From: Pythium myriotylum | Taxonomy: Eukaryota; Oomycota; Peronosporomycetes; Pythiales; Pythiaceae | DNA length: 64,000 bases | Direction of reading: 5' to 3' | NCBI GenBank assembly: GCA_023091665.1 | Contig: JALJCQ010000007.1 | Span: forward strand, 806,001-870,000 | Shown: positions 51,313 through 61,997 of the stretch, in pieces | How positions within the stretch are numbered: the first letter of the stretch is position 1 | How the letters are laid out: every line of letters begins with the position of its first letter | Program-made: the position numbers and the translations under genes | Notes under the pieces: model-generated | Told to the model about the DNA's origin: nothing | Seen by the model: the letters and a program-made list of their open reading frames with translations, nothing else | The model's database searches: none

Positions 51313-52833
51313 TTACAGATTGATCGTCTTCATGGACACTAGCTCGGGGGCAGTGCCGTGTTCCACGGAACACTGCGGGCGCTCGATGTTGAGAGCAAAC
51401 TCCAATTGCGTCGGCCGCATGTGCTCGACTGAACTTGTGTCCATGTTGTGGCGAAGAAACCGCGAGTCGCCCAGGAAATGCGGCTCGTTAGGATCTGTTC
51501 GACGACGCTCGCGTAAGGCCATTGGCTTGGCTTTGATCTCAGCCACTTGAACTGGAGCCGCTGGTGCAGGCCTCTGAGAGAAGCAATGGTTGCAGACGCG
51601 AGTCGGTGTGATGACGCGCCCGCCGCCTACGATCGCTGTTGTTCGCTGCCGCTCGATCTCCCAAATGTGGCTGCAGTGCCTGCAAACGGTTCCTCCGCAC
51701 TTGCGACACGAATAGCGAGCCGCTTTCCACCCGGGAATGATGCTTCGCCCAACTTTGTCTGCACAGACTTTGCAGCGCGAGTTCTTGTGCTCGAACTCGA
51801 GCTCCAGGAATCGACGCGTACCCGGGAAGCTCATCAGCTCCACCTGGTGCTTTTCTAACGGCTGAGCCATCCCGCTGAGAATCTTTAGCACACGCCGCTT
51901 GCTGACCGCTTGAAGGGCGCTACTTGTTGCGCTGCCCTTGAGATCGATTTGGGCCGTGACGACCACGTCGAGAGTGTTCTTGTGTACGAGCGACTCGATC
52001 GCGACCACACCGCTTCGTTGGATTGTCCCACGGACACCATCTTCGTGCTGGCCTGGAATATCCACGCTCTGTACACTTTGCACCCATCCTTGGCGGCCAT
52101 CTGGGAGAACAAACCTCTTTTGGCATTCGACCACTATGAACTCACGACGGCGGGTGCCGCGACCAATTCCGCGCGGCTGCAGTTGCAACCGATTGATGCC
52201 AATCCACTTGTTCTTCTCCTCCACAACCGTGTAGAGCAGTTCCACCATAGTCATGTCTTGGTGCAAGCTCTGCACATCGAATGACCCCTCTCCATGCATG
52301 AAAGTGGTGGCAAAGTTGTCGACTGTCGTTTGAATCGTGGCGTAGCCCGCGACGCGAGGCAGTTTGTTGCCGAGAGGTCGCACGACCGGCTGATCAACTT
52401 CGACGTCATCATCTACTGCGGCCTCGCCTTCGTCGTCCTCGTCGTCCAATGCAAACCGTCCAAACTCGTAGAGGACAATGTCAAGGTTCTGCTCTCTAAG
52501 TCGGTTTGACTGCACGCGTGGTCTTCGAAGTGGGTCTGGCAGGTCTTGAGCTTCTTGCACTAGCACGACAGTCGCCGCGTTACTGGCCCTTAAGACAGCC
52601 TCATGGACATTGCGTGGGCTCTGCTTGCGCAAATGATGGGCCACTCTTGCCGGCGAGTGCTCCAAGCGGATCGCTCTCTCCCTCCACTCATCTGGTCGAT
52701 GGCGAGTAACTGAGACCGAGGGTGGCGCGACCGCGCATAGCTGAGACCGAGGGTGGCGCACCGCGTTTTGTAGGAACTCGGACGCGAACGAAGTCCTCGT
52801 GTTGCTTCTGGTGGTGACAGTTTTGCTGATCAT
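51313..52833 (-). CDS. START-like / FYVE-type zinc finger protein (506 aa)
   Basis: Longest family member. It has DLPDPLRRPRV in the N-terminal region, an acidic stretch (ALDDEDDEGEAAVDDDVEVD), then START-like motifs RREFIVVECQKRFVLPDGR, SVQSVDIPGQ, RGTIQRSGVVAIES and VVTAQIDLKG. The eight-Cys finger at ~352-415 is CKVC, CRKC, CRHC, CNHC with an insertion (ERQRTTAIVGGGRVITPTRV) between the third and fourth pair, shared only with the next gene. A ~75-residue C-terminal tail follows the finger. The close pair with 53228-54499 indicates a local duplication. Confidence 0.88.
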   Translation of the reverse strand: MISKTVTTRSNTRTSFASEFLQNAVRHPRSQLCAVAPPSVSVTRHRPDEWRERAIRLEHSPARVAHHLRKQSPRNVHEAVLRASNAATVVLVQEAQDLPDPLRRPRVQSNRLREQNLDIVLYEFGRFALDDEDDEGEAAVDDDVEVDQPVVRPLGNKLPRVAGYATIQTTVDNFATTFMHGEGSFDVQSLHQDMTMVELLYTVVEEKNKWIGINRLQLQPRGIGRGTRRREFIVVECQKRFVLPDGRQGWVQSVQSVDIPGQHEDGVRGTIQRSGVVAIESLVHKNTLDVVVTAQIDLKGSATSSALQAVSKRRVLKILSGMAQPLEKHQVELMSFPGTRRFLELEFEHKNSRCKVCADKVGRSIIPGWKAARYSCRKCGGTVCRHCSHIWEIERQRTTAIVGGGRVITPTRVCNHCFSQRPAPAAPVQVAEIKAKPMALRERRRTDPNEPHFLGDSRFLRHNMDTSSVEHMRPTQLEFALNIERPQCSVEHGTAPELVSMKTINL

Positions 52834-53227
52834 GACTGATCAAGTCGGAAAATGAGAAGGGAAGAGATCAGCTCAGTATTCCGCCTGAACACTCGCAAAA
52901 CATTTTGCGTCATGTCTCGATGACTTGCCATCTCAGATGGTCTTTCTCGCAACCATAAGTATGATTTAACAAAATGTCAATACCGTCTATCGCAGGATTT
53001 ATGTAATTACGCAGGTCTATCAATCTAATATCACGGTGTTTTTCGAATCAACCGGCTGTTTCGTCACGTCGTGGAATCCAGGAGCTCCCGAATTTCTTTT
53101 CCTGTTTTGCTTGCTGCCACCATGGCGCTGCCATGCTGGAAACGCACCCAGCAATCCATACTGGCGTAGAGTCGAGGGATCCAATAAGGAGCGTTACCAC
53201 TGTTGCCCAATGGAGCTGCCCACGGGC
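52834..53227. other. Intergenic, 394 bp
   Basis: Spacer between two tandem paralogues; AT-rich in the middle. No gene. Confidence 0.55.
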
Positions 53228-54499
53228 TCATCTCGATTGCGATCGCCACTTTGTCGGCAGCGAGCGAGTCAGCGCAATGAAAGACGGGCTGGTCGGCGAG
53301 CTCTCGTCCAGCATTGCCTGGTCATCAAGCGGCAGGATCTTGTGGGGCGAGTTCTGGTCATCAGGCGGTGCGATCTTGTCGGACGGTGAGCCCTTGCCGT
53401 GCTCGGACGCCTCGAGGCACTCGTTGCATACGCGTGTCGGTGTGGTGACGAGTCCACCGCCGACAGCGACGGTCGTGCGCTGGCGCTCGATCTCCCACAT
53501 CTGACTGCAATCCTTGCACACGGTGCCTCCGCATCGGCGGCATGAGTGGCGCGCCTTCTTGAGCCCTAGCAGCGCCCCGCGTCCGACGCGACTCCAGCAG
53601 GTCTTGCAGCGGTGGGTGCTCTGCTCGAACTCGATCTCGAGGAAGCGATTCGTGCCTGGGAACGTCATGAGCTCCACGCGGTGCTTGTCGACTAGATTGT
53701 TGAGCCCTTCCAAGAGCTTGGTCACTCGCCGCCGACTCACCGCTCGCTGAGCCCCGGAGGAAGAGCTACCGCCCAAATCGATTTGCGCTGTGGCCACGAC
53801 CTCGAGAGTGTCTCCGTTGACTTGCGATTCGATAGCGACAATTCCGCTGCGGTAGATGGTCCCGAGAACGCCGTCGTCGTGATGGACGTGACCAGGGAGA
53901 AAGAGCGACTCGACGCTGACGACAAGGCCTTCGCGCCCGTCCGTCAGTCTGAACCGTCTCTGAGACTCGACGACGATGAAGTCGCGGCGTCGGGCCATCG
54001 TCATACCTCGTGGCTGCAGCTGCATGCGCTGGATAGCAATCGACTTGTGTCTCTCTTCGAGCACCAGATGCAGGAGATCAACGCGGGTCATGTCCTGGTG
54101 GAGAGCTTGAGGATCTGATCTCCGCTCGGACGAGAGCGCGGACTCGAGGTGATCGATGCTGGTGTCGATGGTCATCAGACCAGCAAAGCGAGACGGGGAA
54201 CGCTGAGGTCGCGACGAGTTCGATGGCTCGATGTCAAACGCTCCGAACTCGTACATGACGATACCGTCGACGAGTGAGCAGGATTTGACGCGTCGCCGAA
54301 GCAGTGGATCAGGTAACTCTTGCGCCTCTTTGATGAGAGCGGGCGCCGCCTCGTTGCTCATGCGAGAGGAGGTATCGTGGATTGACTCGATTGATCTCGG
54401 TCGACGCCTCGTGTCGGGCGCCGTCGCCGCACGCTTCATCCTTGGGAGCGACCGGAAGACCCGTCCATCGATCTGATCGTTCTCGTCCAAGTGAAACAT
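53228..54499 (-). CDS. START-like / FYVE-type zinc finger protein (423 aa)
   Basis: Close paralogue of 51313-52833. Shared stretches include LIKEAQELPDPLLRRRVKS, DPQALHQDMT, RRRDFIVVESQRRFRLTDGR, GTIYRSGIVAIES and VATAQIDLGG. The eight-Cys finger (~299-362: CKTC, CRRC, CKDC, CNEC) has the same insertion, EIERQRTTVAVGGGLVTTP. The C-terminal tail differs and is rich in Ser, Pro and Asp. Lipid binding is a family inference. Confidence 0.88.
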   Translation of the reverse strand: MFHLDENDQIDGRVFRSLPRMKRAATAPDTRRRPRSIESIHDTSSRMSNEAAPALIKEAQELPDPLLRRRVKSCSLVDGIVMYEFGAFDIEPSNSSRPQRSPSRFAGLMTIDTSIDHLESALSSERRSDPQALHQDMTRVDLLHLVLEERHKSIAIQRMQLQPRGMTMARRRDFIVVESQRRFRLTDGREGLVVSVESLFLPGHVHHDDGVLGTIYRSGIVAIESQVNGDTLEVVATAQIDLGGSSSSGAQRAVSRRRVTKLLEGLNNLVDKHRVELMTFPGTNRFLEIEFEQSTHRCKTCWSRVGRGALLGLKKARHSCRRCGGTVCKDCSQMWEIERQRTTVAVGGGLVTTPTRVCNECLEASEHGKGSPSDKIAPPDDQNSPHKILPLDDQAMLDESSPTSPSFIALTRSLPTKWRSQSR

Positions 54500-54787
54500 C
54501 TTCAGGAATGAGACTGGCGTAGTCTCAAGCGAGACTACTTTCGGGGGAGCAAAACGCAGAGTCGTATCTGTGGTTCATGGAGAGGCAGGGCGACGAAAGT
54601 TTGGAACAACACGAAGTGTGCCCTCTGCTAGAGGTTCAAGTTGAGAATGTCTAGTATGGAGCGACTGAAAAAATTTGCTGTTCAGGTCGAAGGCAAGTTC
54701 TGTACAACTATGGTTGAAGTTTACAGGATGGAATCAGAAGATCGGCAGGATCAAGTGGACTTGCACGGCTGATGGATCAATCCGAGC

Positions 54788-56836
54788 TCATTCCACTGAT
54801 CGGTCGGAATGGATCGGCCGGAGACGTTGGGTTTCGCTCCAAAGACCTTCTTCTTCGTCGGGTACATCTCCGTCGTCATCTCCATACTCGCTCGACAACG
54901 CAGTTTGGGTCGACGACCGACTCATGAGCTCGACGTCTTTGTCTCGCTCCTTTTGCTTCCGCCCATCTTCAATGGAGGCTCGGCGCTGAAGCGCAGCGAC
55001 AGGATCACTCTCCTCTGGATTCTTGACGGCTCTCGCTAGCAGGCCCCCCGTCACCATGATAGACGAGACCACCAGCAGGAGAGTGACGACGTGTGGCTCC
55101 TCGCCCATGAGGAATCCATTCACGAACTGGGCGCAGATCGCTCCGATTCGATTGGTACAGTTGACGAGCGAGAGACCAGTTGTGCGCACTTCGAGTGGGA
55201 AGGTCTCCGCGGATAGTACACCAAACTGTGACGCAAAGATACAACACGCTGAGCACAGTGGTCAGTTTGCGTGAGGCCATCTAGGGCACGTACCGCATTC
55301 CAAGCAGCCGTGGTGCACGCGTTGAATAAACAGGAAACGAGAACGATGATAGTTGCCGATCCCTCAACGTTGAAAGCAAATAGCAGCGCACACGTCGCAG
55401 ACGAGAAAAAGGCTCCTGACAGTAGCTGCTTGCGTCCGACTATATCGACGAGGTAGAGGCTCACGATGTTTCCAGGAAGATTCGCACCAGCAAAGAGGAA
55501 GGCATTTGCAAAGGGGTTGTGGAGCCCCACGCTCTGAAACAGCTTGGTGATCCAAGTAGAGAGTCCGTACGATCCGAAGCTGAGGCAGTAGGAGCACATC
55601 ATGAGCAGTACGGTTCCGAAAAAGTATGGCGTGTGGAAAAGCCGAGCAATACCCTTCATACGCTCGGGATCAAACACAGCCCGAGCCACGCTGCCGCGAG
55701 TTGACGATGCAGTCGCCGGGGAACTATTTGGTTTCGTCTTGGCTTTGGAGACGTTGTCATCTTCAGTCTGGTCCGCAAACTTGAACGTCACTCTTCGAGG
55801 GCTGTTGTTGACGTCGTGAATGTACTGAATCACTTCGTTGACCGACTGAATCTTGCCTTGACTTGCCAGAAAGTGGGGGCTCTCTGGGATGTACCACGAC
55901 GTAAAGATGAAGCACGCGAGGGATGGTAGACCGACGACGGCTGCGAACCAGCGCCACGAAATATCAAGGATTCGGTTCCCGTTGGTGTCGTTGCCAAGCA
56001 TGATCCAGGCGGTGCCAGCCGTCGTGACTGAACCAACCATCCAGAAGGAGCAGAGAATTGTAATATACCGCCCGCGCGCTGATACTGGGATGTTCTCAAG
56101 GCAGAGTGCGAACAGTGTTGACCCGACGCCGCCGACACCTGGATAAGCACATAATACACGATCAGACCGAGTGGTTTTTCGTCGCATTGAACAGCCGTAC
56201 CGAGCCCTGCAAGGGTACGGAAGAAAATGAGCCAGTAGATAGAGGTCGAGAAAGCCGAAAGAAAGGCGGAGACAGCGTTGATGGCGAGATTCGCGAGCAG
56301 CACGGGCTTACGGCCGTAGATGTCGCCCATGATGCCGCCCATGAAGCCGCCGCCGAGCATCCCAGCAAACACGGCGGCTGTGAGGAAACCTAACATACAA
56401 CCATGAGTTTAGCCAGTGTCGGTATTGTGAGTTTGGCAGCGTCTGCTAAACACACTGGACTCCCAAGCCGAGATCTTGCCCTCCGTGTCTTCGTAAACTG
56501 TTAATATGTACCCGATCGCGAGAATCTCGACCGCGTCAGCCACGTTGCCGAACCCGAGAATGCTGCAGTCCATCCAACTCTGTTAATCATATACCAATAG
56601 AGAAAGCGGGAAGAGGAACGTACGCAACGACGCGCCGCTGAAAGAAGCCGCAGCCGATGAGCTCCAGTTCCTGGTCCATAACGTCGTCAATAGGAGGCTT
56701 TCAGCGACGCCAGGACCACGGGCGTGTAGAGAATCGATCTGCGCACATCGTGGACGGCCTGCTTGAGCTCCTTGGCGTCTTCCACGACCACAATGTCGCC
56801 GTCGCCGTCGACTCGTGCCGGTTCTTGGACAGTCAT
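54788..56836 (-). CDS. MFS transporter, sugar-porter/SV2-like (585 aa, 6 exons)
   Basis: Coding runs 56836-56747, 56697-56624, 56577-56456, 56389-56201, 56138-55294, 55225-54788. Joined, it gives a 12-helix MFS protein. Motifs are IGCGFFQRRVV, GFGNVADAVEILAIGYI, the loop GDIYGRKPVLL, NIPVSARGRYI, YIPESPHFLASQGK, DIVGRKQLL and AETFPLEVRTTGLSLVNCTN. A long central loop and an acidic C-terminal tail are cytosolic. SV2-like and inorganic-ion/sugar porters share these patterns; the substrate cannot be read. All five introns have GT...AG ends and preserve frame. Exon 1 and its 49-bp intron are the least certain; an alternative start is ATG 56679. Confidence 0.82.
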
Positions 56837-57258
56837 TTGCGCTGATCCTGCTGACTCCTTCAACAGAAACCGATCACAATCGCTGCTTCGATTGGTCGAA
56901 AATGGTAGCCTCCGCAACCGGTAGTCAACCGGTTTTTTCAGTAGGGGTCACATTGTCTGTCTCTGCCAAATCGGTACCTAGAAAGAACCTTAAAATTTCC
57001 AAAGCTTAAAATGATGTTGATGGGATTGGTTGATTTGAATCTTCACGGTCCTTGCTAACCTTCTCGAATCTCTTGACTGACTCCATACTAATCGCCAGTG
57101 TAATCGCCTCTTCTGTGGATGTTACTGGATGTTAGAACCTCTTCGCCACCATCATTCCTGCGTTTCAAGCTTGGCCGGACTTCATCTGGCGCCGTCCGGC
57201 ACCAAGCACAAGCGAAGAACCTCGTCGCCGGCATCGGACGGGACGATCTCGGCTCACC
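56837..57258. other. Shared upstream region of divergent transporter and tetraspanin genes
   Basis: 422 bp between oppositely oriented genes, presumably a bidirectional promoter zone. No gene is seen. Confidence 0.5.
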
Positions 57259-58322
57259 ATGGGCGCCAACTCGTGGCGCTCGCTCTCGCGCGGCATCCTC
57301 GTCTTCACCAATGTGCTCTTCCTGCTCTTGGGCTCGGTGCTCATCGTGCTCGGCGGTAGGCGGTCTCTGGACGGAGCCCTTTGGCGCGAGGCGAACTGAC
57401 TCGAGCGATGGAATGACTCACAGGCTACATGCTCTCGCTGCCCGACCTGAGCGAGTTCACGGACGGCGGCATCGCTGGCGCGATCATCATGTGCGGCGCG
57501 CTGATCCTCATGATCGCGCTGCTCGGCTGCTGCGGCGCGCAGTGGGACAGCAAGGTCTTCCTCTTCCCGTACGCCACGCTCGTCATCGTCTCGGTCATCG
57601 CGCAGATCGCGCTCGCGGGCTTCATGTACCACGTGCACGGCACGCTCGTGACGGCGAGCGAGCACAACTTTGACCTCTCGCTGCTGCCGGCGAACGACCG
57701 CAACATCCTCAAGTGGATCAACCACCGCTTCGAAGACGCGTACAACAAGTGCGGGCTCGCGATCGACGTGGACCTGAGTCTCCAGGGCTCAGCGATCTCG
57801 GCGACGTGCAGCAACTCGCGCTTTGAGTGGTTCGCCAACTTTGTCGAGAGCAAGTGCCGCATCGGCTCGGCGGATCTCCAGGTCGGCAGCGATTTCCTCA
57901 AGTGCGCAGGCGCGACGTTCAGCCTCAGCGACGAGATCACCGAGCACGCGATGCTCTGCGCCTGCGAGGCGCGCATGATCACGTGGGTCAACGACCAGAG
58001 CATGCTCATCGCCGTGTTCGTCTTCACCATCGCGTTCTTCGAGATCGTGCTCGTGGGGCTCTCGTGCTACGTCATGTGCACGCGGCGCCGCCGGCGCTTC
58101 GGCTTCCAGGAGATCCGCATGCCGGTCAAAGTGCAGCAGCCGTACAACCCGCACCCGCGCAACTACTTCCCGGCCTCGGGCACCAACCAGGAGTTCCGTC
58201 AGCCGCTGCAGGCGATCCAGCAGCCGACGTACAACGCGCTCGCGACGTCGCCGAGCGCGTTCCAGTACGGCGCGCCGGGGCAGCCGCGCGACAACGGCTC
58301 CAAGCAGGTCTACGGCGTCTAA
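57259..58322 (+). CDS. Tetraspanin (331 aa, 2 exons)
   Basis: Coding is 57259-57355 joined to 57424-58322; CTCGGCG|GTAGGC to TCACAG|GCTAC restores Gly-Tyr-Met. Four hydrophobic segments: ~12-33, ~50-66, ~80-102 and, after the large loop, ~232-256. The tetraspanin hallmark GCCGA lies after the second segment (67-71). The large extracellular loop has several cysteines (NKCGLA, SATCSN, SKCRIG, LKCAG, LCACEA). The cytosolic tail begins with CTRRRRRFGFQ and is Pro/Gln-rich with several tyrosines, possible sorting signals. Tetraspanins organise membrane microdomains; the partner is unknown. The ATG has a good context (CACCATGGG). Confidence 0.88.
57356..57423 (+). other. Intron of the tetraspanin gene (68 bp)
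   Basis: GTAGGC donor (the same hexamer as the CobW intron) and GACTCACAG acceptor. Confidence 0.85.
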
Positions 58323-59159
58323 ATGGAATGGCGGCGATCAGTAGTGGAGGCGAGACAGACATGAGTCAGCTCGTGCGTCAACACGCGTGCGTGGCGGCGA
58401 CCAGACGAGGGAGAGAGTTTGTCATCAGCCACCACGCGCCCACCACCTGGGTACTGTATCAGAAAGAATTTGAAGCCGGCCAGCGGAAGCCAAAAGTAGG
58501 TGCATTGTCGGGACGAATCCCACCGTGAAATGGTAGCGTTGGCGCTCGTTTTTCGGATGTTCGCGCCATCTGGCACTGGGACTATACCGTTTTCTGGGAT
58601 TTTTGGAGGATGGCAACTCCATGCTGGTGTTTGAGTAATCGGCGCTTCTGGTCGAGCCAGCGACACGCCCGCGAGCAGACTGCTGCTGCGATTACAGCGC
58701 CGCGGCGCCGCGAGGATCGTGCGGAGCGGCGGCGGCTCCTCTCGCTTTCTTCCTCGTCGGCTTGCTCTCGGTCCGAGAGAAACCAACGTTGGCGTTGTTT
58801 TCTTTTCTTTTCTTTTTTTTTCTGGTGGCGACGAGGGGCTGTGATTTGTTCCGTTGGAATGTTTTTTTTGTTGTTGTCGGGGGGAGAACATCGGATTGCT
58901 TAGACCCGCTCTGGGCCGGACCTCGAAGTCGCCCGCTGCTTGCAGGGAGCGCGGTACCTCTCATATTTAATATTCGTGCGACTCATTCGGACGAGCACGC
59001 CGGCTCGTCGCCGTGGATAAACCTCTGGAACTGCATCGCTCTAACCACAAACCTTCCCGCACCCACCGTGGCTGGTCACTTTGGGATCTGTTCCTCGGCC
59101 CAGCTGGAGGCCGCGTGCTCAGACGCGGAGCTGCTCGCGAGCTCACTGCCTCTCTCGCC
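58323..59159. other. Intergenic, 837 bp
   Basis: Contains T-rich runs near 58800 and the promoter of the next gene. No gene is supported, although GC-rich frames run through it. Confidence 0.5.
58983..58988 (+). promoter_or_regulatory. Initiator-like TCATTC element
   Basis: GACTCATTCGGACG preceded by the AT-rich TATTTAATATTC. The first ATG after it is 59160, which agrees with the chosen start of the bZIP-like gene. Confidence 0.4.
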
Positions 59160-60851
59160 ATGATGAAGATCACGGAGCTGCTGAACGCGCAGCCGACGGA
59201 CGAGGCGCCGCGCCGGCTCGACATGGCCTCGCTCGACCGCTTCGCGCGCCAGCACAAGCGCGACGAGCCCACCATCAGCCCCGTGCTCTCCGAGGCCTCG
59301 AGCAACGACGAGCGCTCGCCGGTCGCGCGCAAGCGCCGCGCCGCGCCCGCCAAGACGCGCGTCAACGAGTCGGACGCCGCCACGGCGCTGGCCTCGCTCG
59401 CGCAGGCCGCCGTCGACGCCGTCAAGCAGGAAGGCGCGGACCCAGACGACGCGCCGCCCGTCGCGCGCCGGCGAGCGCGAGGCGCGGCCAAGGCGGCGAC
59501 CAAGCCCGCCGCGAGCGCGCGCGCCGGCCCCATGACCGACGACGAGAAGCGCGCCAAGCAGCGCATGCTCGTGAAAAAGTCGTACTACCGCAAGATCGAC
59601 ACGCTCAACATGCTGCGCGAGACCGTGAGCCAGCTCGAGCACGAGTACAACGAAGTGCTCGAGAGCTCCAAGAAGAACCGCTCGTCGGCCGCCGCGCCGC
59701 CGCTCACGCGCCACAGCATCGCCGCGCTCGTCAACTCGTCCTCGGAGAACGAGCTCATGCGCTCGTTCCAGGACATGGCCGTCGACATTGACCATCTACG
59801 CCGAGAGAACGAGACGCTCCGCGCCGTCGCCATGGAGCAGTCCAAGGCACGCACGCGCGTCGGTATTCTCGTCCACGAAGAGTTTGAAGACCAGAACAAA
59901 CGCGGCCAGCAGTACGCCGAGATCCTGGACCAGATCCCCGAGAAGCTTCGTACACCCGAAGAAGCAGCCGATGCGGCGCGCGCTCGTCGCCCGTCTATCC
60001 AATCCAACCCAGAAGACCATACACAGTCGCCGCCACGCAAGAATGCTGGGAAACGCTCCGGGCCCATCATCCACATGACGCCCGTGACGGAGGACGAGTG
60101 CATGGAGGTCGTGCGCGAGGCGTACGCCGAGATGATGCGGTTCCGCACGAGCAACAACTACGTCACGTCGGGCGGCCATGTCTTTGGCTGGCGCGACCGC
60201 CGTAAGATCGACGGAGACTACGTGCAGTTCGCCTTCGAGAAGCAGTTCCGGTACCGCACGGCCGAGCAGCTCGCCGCCAGCACCTGGCGCGTGCTCTCCA
60301 CCGAGCGAGGCATCAACCGCATCTACTCGTCGGCCGTGCGTGCCACGTACCACTTCGTGCAGCAAGTCTCGGAGCACAACATCATTTTCTATCGAACGAT
60401 GGAGCCTGTCGGGCAGAACGTGATCGTCAAGTCGCTCATTCTCGCCTCGTTCGTGGAGATCGAGACGGGATTCATGGTGCTCTTCCGCTCCATCGACCCA
60501 AGCAAGCGCAACGTGTGCGATGCCGCGCCGCCTACAACTGTGTCGCCCGATGGTGCGCCTGTGTCGGGGCAACGCAAAGAAGTCTGGGCCGAGATGTTCT
60601 CGTGGGGCGTCTTCGAGGCCTCGGGCCCGAACAACGAACACTGCACCGACTTTTTCGGCGGCTTCGTGCCTGCTGCTGTCGCAACAAACCGCGCGTTCTG
60701 GCTGATGGAAGTGCTGCTGATCGCCGTGCGCTGCGAGTCCGAGTGCGTCGGTCCACTGTTCATCCTCCACCAAGAAGAGGACGACAATGAGGACGTCAAG
60801 CCCGTCTTCTCGAGGCAGGGCAGCGCCGAGGATGTGGCCATGGACATGTAA
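59160..60851 (+). CDS. bZIP-like protein with C-terminal START-like region (563 aa)
   Basis: Start MMKITELLNAQPTDE. The N-terminal ~130 residues are disordered with basic patches (ARKRRAAPAKTR, VARRRARGAAK). A bZIP-like segment (~125-170) reads DDEKRAKQRMLVKKSYYRKI, then DTLNMLRETVSQLEHEYNEV with leucine-type heptads. A further coiled coil (DIDHLRRENETLRAVAMEQS) follows. The C-terminal ~250 residues (HMTPVTEDECMEVVREAY to LLIAVRCESECVGP) look folded and START-like, as in oomycete M96-type proteins. Transcription regulation is inferred. The open frame extends upstream to a GTG at 59013, which is not needed. Confidence 0.8.
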   Translation: MMKITELLNAQPTDEAPRRLDMASLDRFARQHKRDEPTISPVLSEASSNDERSPVARKRRAAPAKTRVNESDAATALASLAQAAVDAVKQEGADPDDAPPVARRRARGAAKAATKPAASARAGPMTDDEKRAKQRMLVKKSYYRKIDTLNMLRETVSQLEHEYNEVLESSKKNRSSAAAPPLTRHSIAALVNSSSENELMRSFQDMAVDIDHLRRENETLRAVAMEQSKARTRVGILVHEEFEDQNKRGQQYAEILDQIPEKLRTPEEAADAARARRPSIQSNPEDHTQSPPRKNAGKRSGPIIHMTPVTEDECMEVVREAYAEMMRFRTSNNYVTSGGHVFGWRDRRKIDGDYVQFAFEKQFRYRTAEQLAASTWRVLSTERGINRIYSSAVRATYHFVQQVSEHNIIFYRTMEPVGQNVIVKSLILASFVEIETGFMVLFRSIDPSKRNVCDAAPPTTVSPDGAPVSGQRKEVWAEMFSWGVFEASGPNNEHCTDFFGGFVPAAVATNRAFWLMEVLLIAVRCESECVGPLFILHQEEDDNEDVKPVFSRQGSAEDVAMDM

Positions 60852-60885
60852 GATACTAGTGGAGACTCGAGTAACATTGAATTTA

Positions 60886-61506
60886 TTAGCTGATCGTGCA
60901 CGCGTCGCAACACGTTGGAAGGCGGTTGGTGAGGCAGTCCCACGGACGACGCTCCGTGGGTGCTTGGGCTTTGCTTTGGCGAGGCAGCTGCAGAGTGGTG
61001 TTGGCGAGGATCCACTCTTGCATGCCGCTGGGCATCGGTACCGGTTTCCGGAACTCGGCGTCCCAGAGGAACAGCACGTCGTCGCCGAACTCGCGGCTCA
61101 GCGCCTTGGTCGCCAGGAGAGCACGCCTGTAGTTGGCGGCGACGTGATCGAGGAACTCTTGCGGCGGCTTCACGTGGTGCACGCGGATGTAGTGCCAGAA
61201 GCCCTCGGGCCAGACGTACACGCCGTCGGTCATGGTGCACGCGCCCAAGGCCTTGGGTGTCTTGGTGGCCTCGGGGCACTTGCGGAAGCGGCAAAAGCTG
61301 TAGGCGAGCTCGTGGCTCTCGACGATGGCCCCCTCGGTGAGGTACCACTCGAGCATCTTGACAAAGTGGCCGCTGGTCATGTACCACGCGTGGTCCACGA
61401 GCCGCGTCGGGTCGGGTCGCGTCGCATCGTCGGAGCCCGTGGGCGCCAGCAGCGGCGACTGCTCCGTGGCGCCGTCGCGCGCGCACCAGAAGCCGACCTC
61501 CTTCAT
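60886..61506 (-). CDS. Conserved hypothetical protein (206 aa)
   Basis: Start ATG 61506 (MKEVGFWCARDGATEQ); the upstream extension begins at GTG. The core is LVDHAWYMTSGHFVKMLEWY, YSFCRFRKCP, then GACTMTDGVYVWPEGFWHYI and KPPQEFLDHVAANY. A TDG-x-YVWPEG-x2-HYV-x2-HxVxPP-x-EF pattern is, as I recall, found in uncharacterised bacterial and plant proteins, but I know no function. CRFRKC might bind metal with nearby His residues. It converges on the bZIP-like gene, leaving only 34 bp between stop codons. Confidence 0.75.
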   Translation of the reverse strand: MKEVGFWCARDGATEQSPLLAPTGSDDATRPDPTRLVDHAWYMTSGHFVKMLEWYLTEGAIVESHELAYSFCRFRKCPEATKTPKALGACTMTDGVYVWPEGFWHYIRVHHVKPPQEFLDHVAANYRRALLATKALSREFGDDVLFLWDAEFRKPVPMPSGMQEWILANTTLQLPRQSKAQAPTERRPWDCLTNRLPTCCDACTIS

Positions 61507-61997
61507 GGCCACCTCGAAGTGGAGCTCTTCGCTTCTGTGATCGACAATTGACAGCCATGTGGCTGCTGCCACCGACTGGAGACAGAATGTACTGGTTTAA
61601 AAGAGATAGGTTCCAGAATGTGGCAGAGAAGTTCCAGATTCCAGGTGATAGTTCTCGAGGAGCTCACTTCAACGTCAACGGATCGGATTGTTCGGTCCTC
61701 GAGAACCCCGTTGTGTTGAACCTTCGAGGATTCGGCTACGAGTCGAAGATTCGTCGTCAAGCTCAGACTCCGAAGCTCTCGTTTTTCTCGTGTTTGGCAA
61801 TTGTAGGAAGGCTAGGAAGGTTTATATGCTCGTAGTCCAGGGCCTTCAATCGCAACAGAGCCACGACTTTCTCTTCCATTTCACCTCCTTTTCCCCATCA
61901 ACCCAGTCTTGTCCCATACGGCTCTCAACCCAACTGTCCGCAAGCTTCTTTTCACTTTAGCTCTTGCAGCAATCGACGCACGGCTTTGGTGAATCAA
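61507..61997. other. Intergenic, 491 bp
   Basis: Between divergent genes. A pyrimidine-rich stretch precedes the macrodomain ATG (CATTTCACCTCC near 61879; TTTTCACTTTAG near 61949), either of which could serve as initiator. No gene. Confidence 0.45.
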
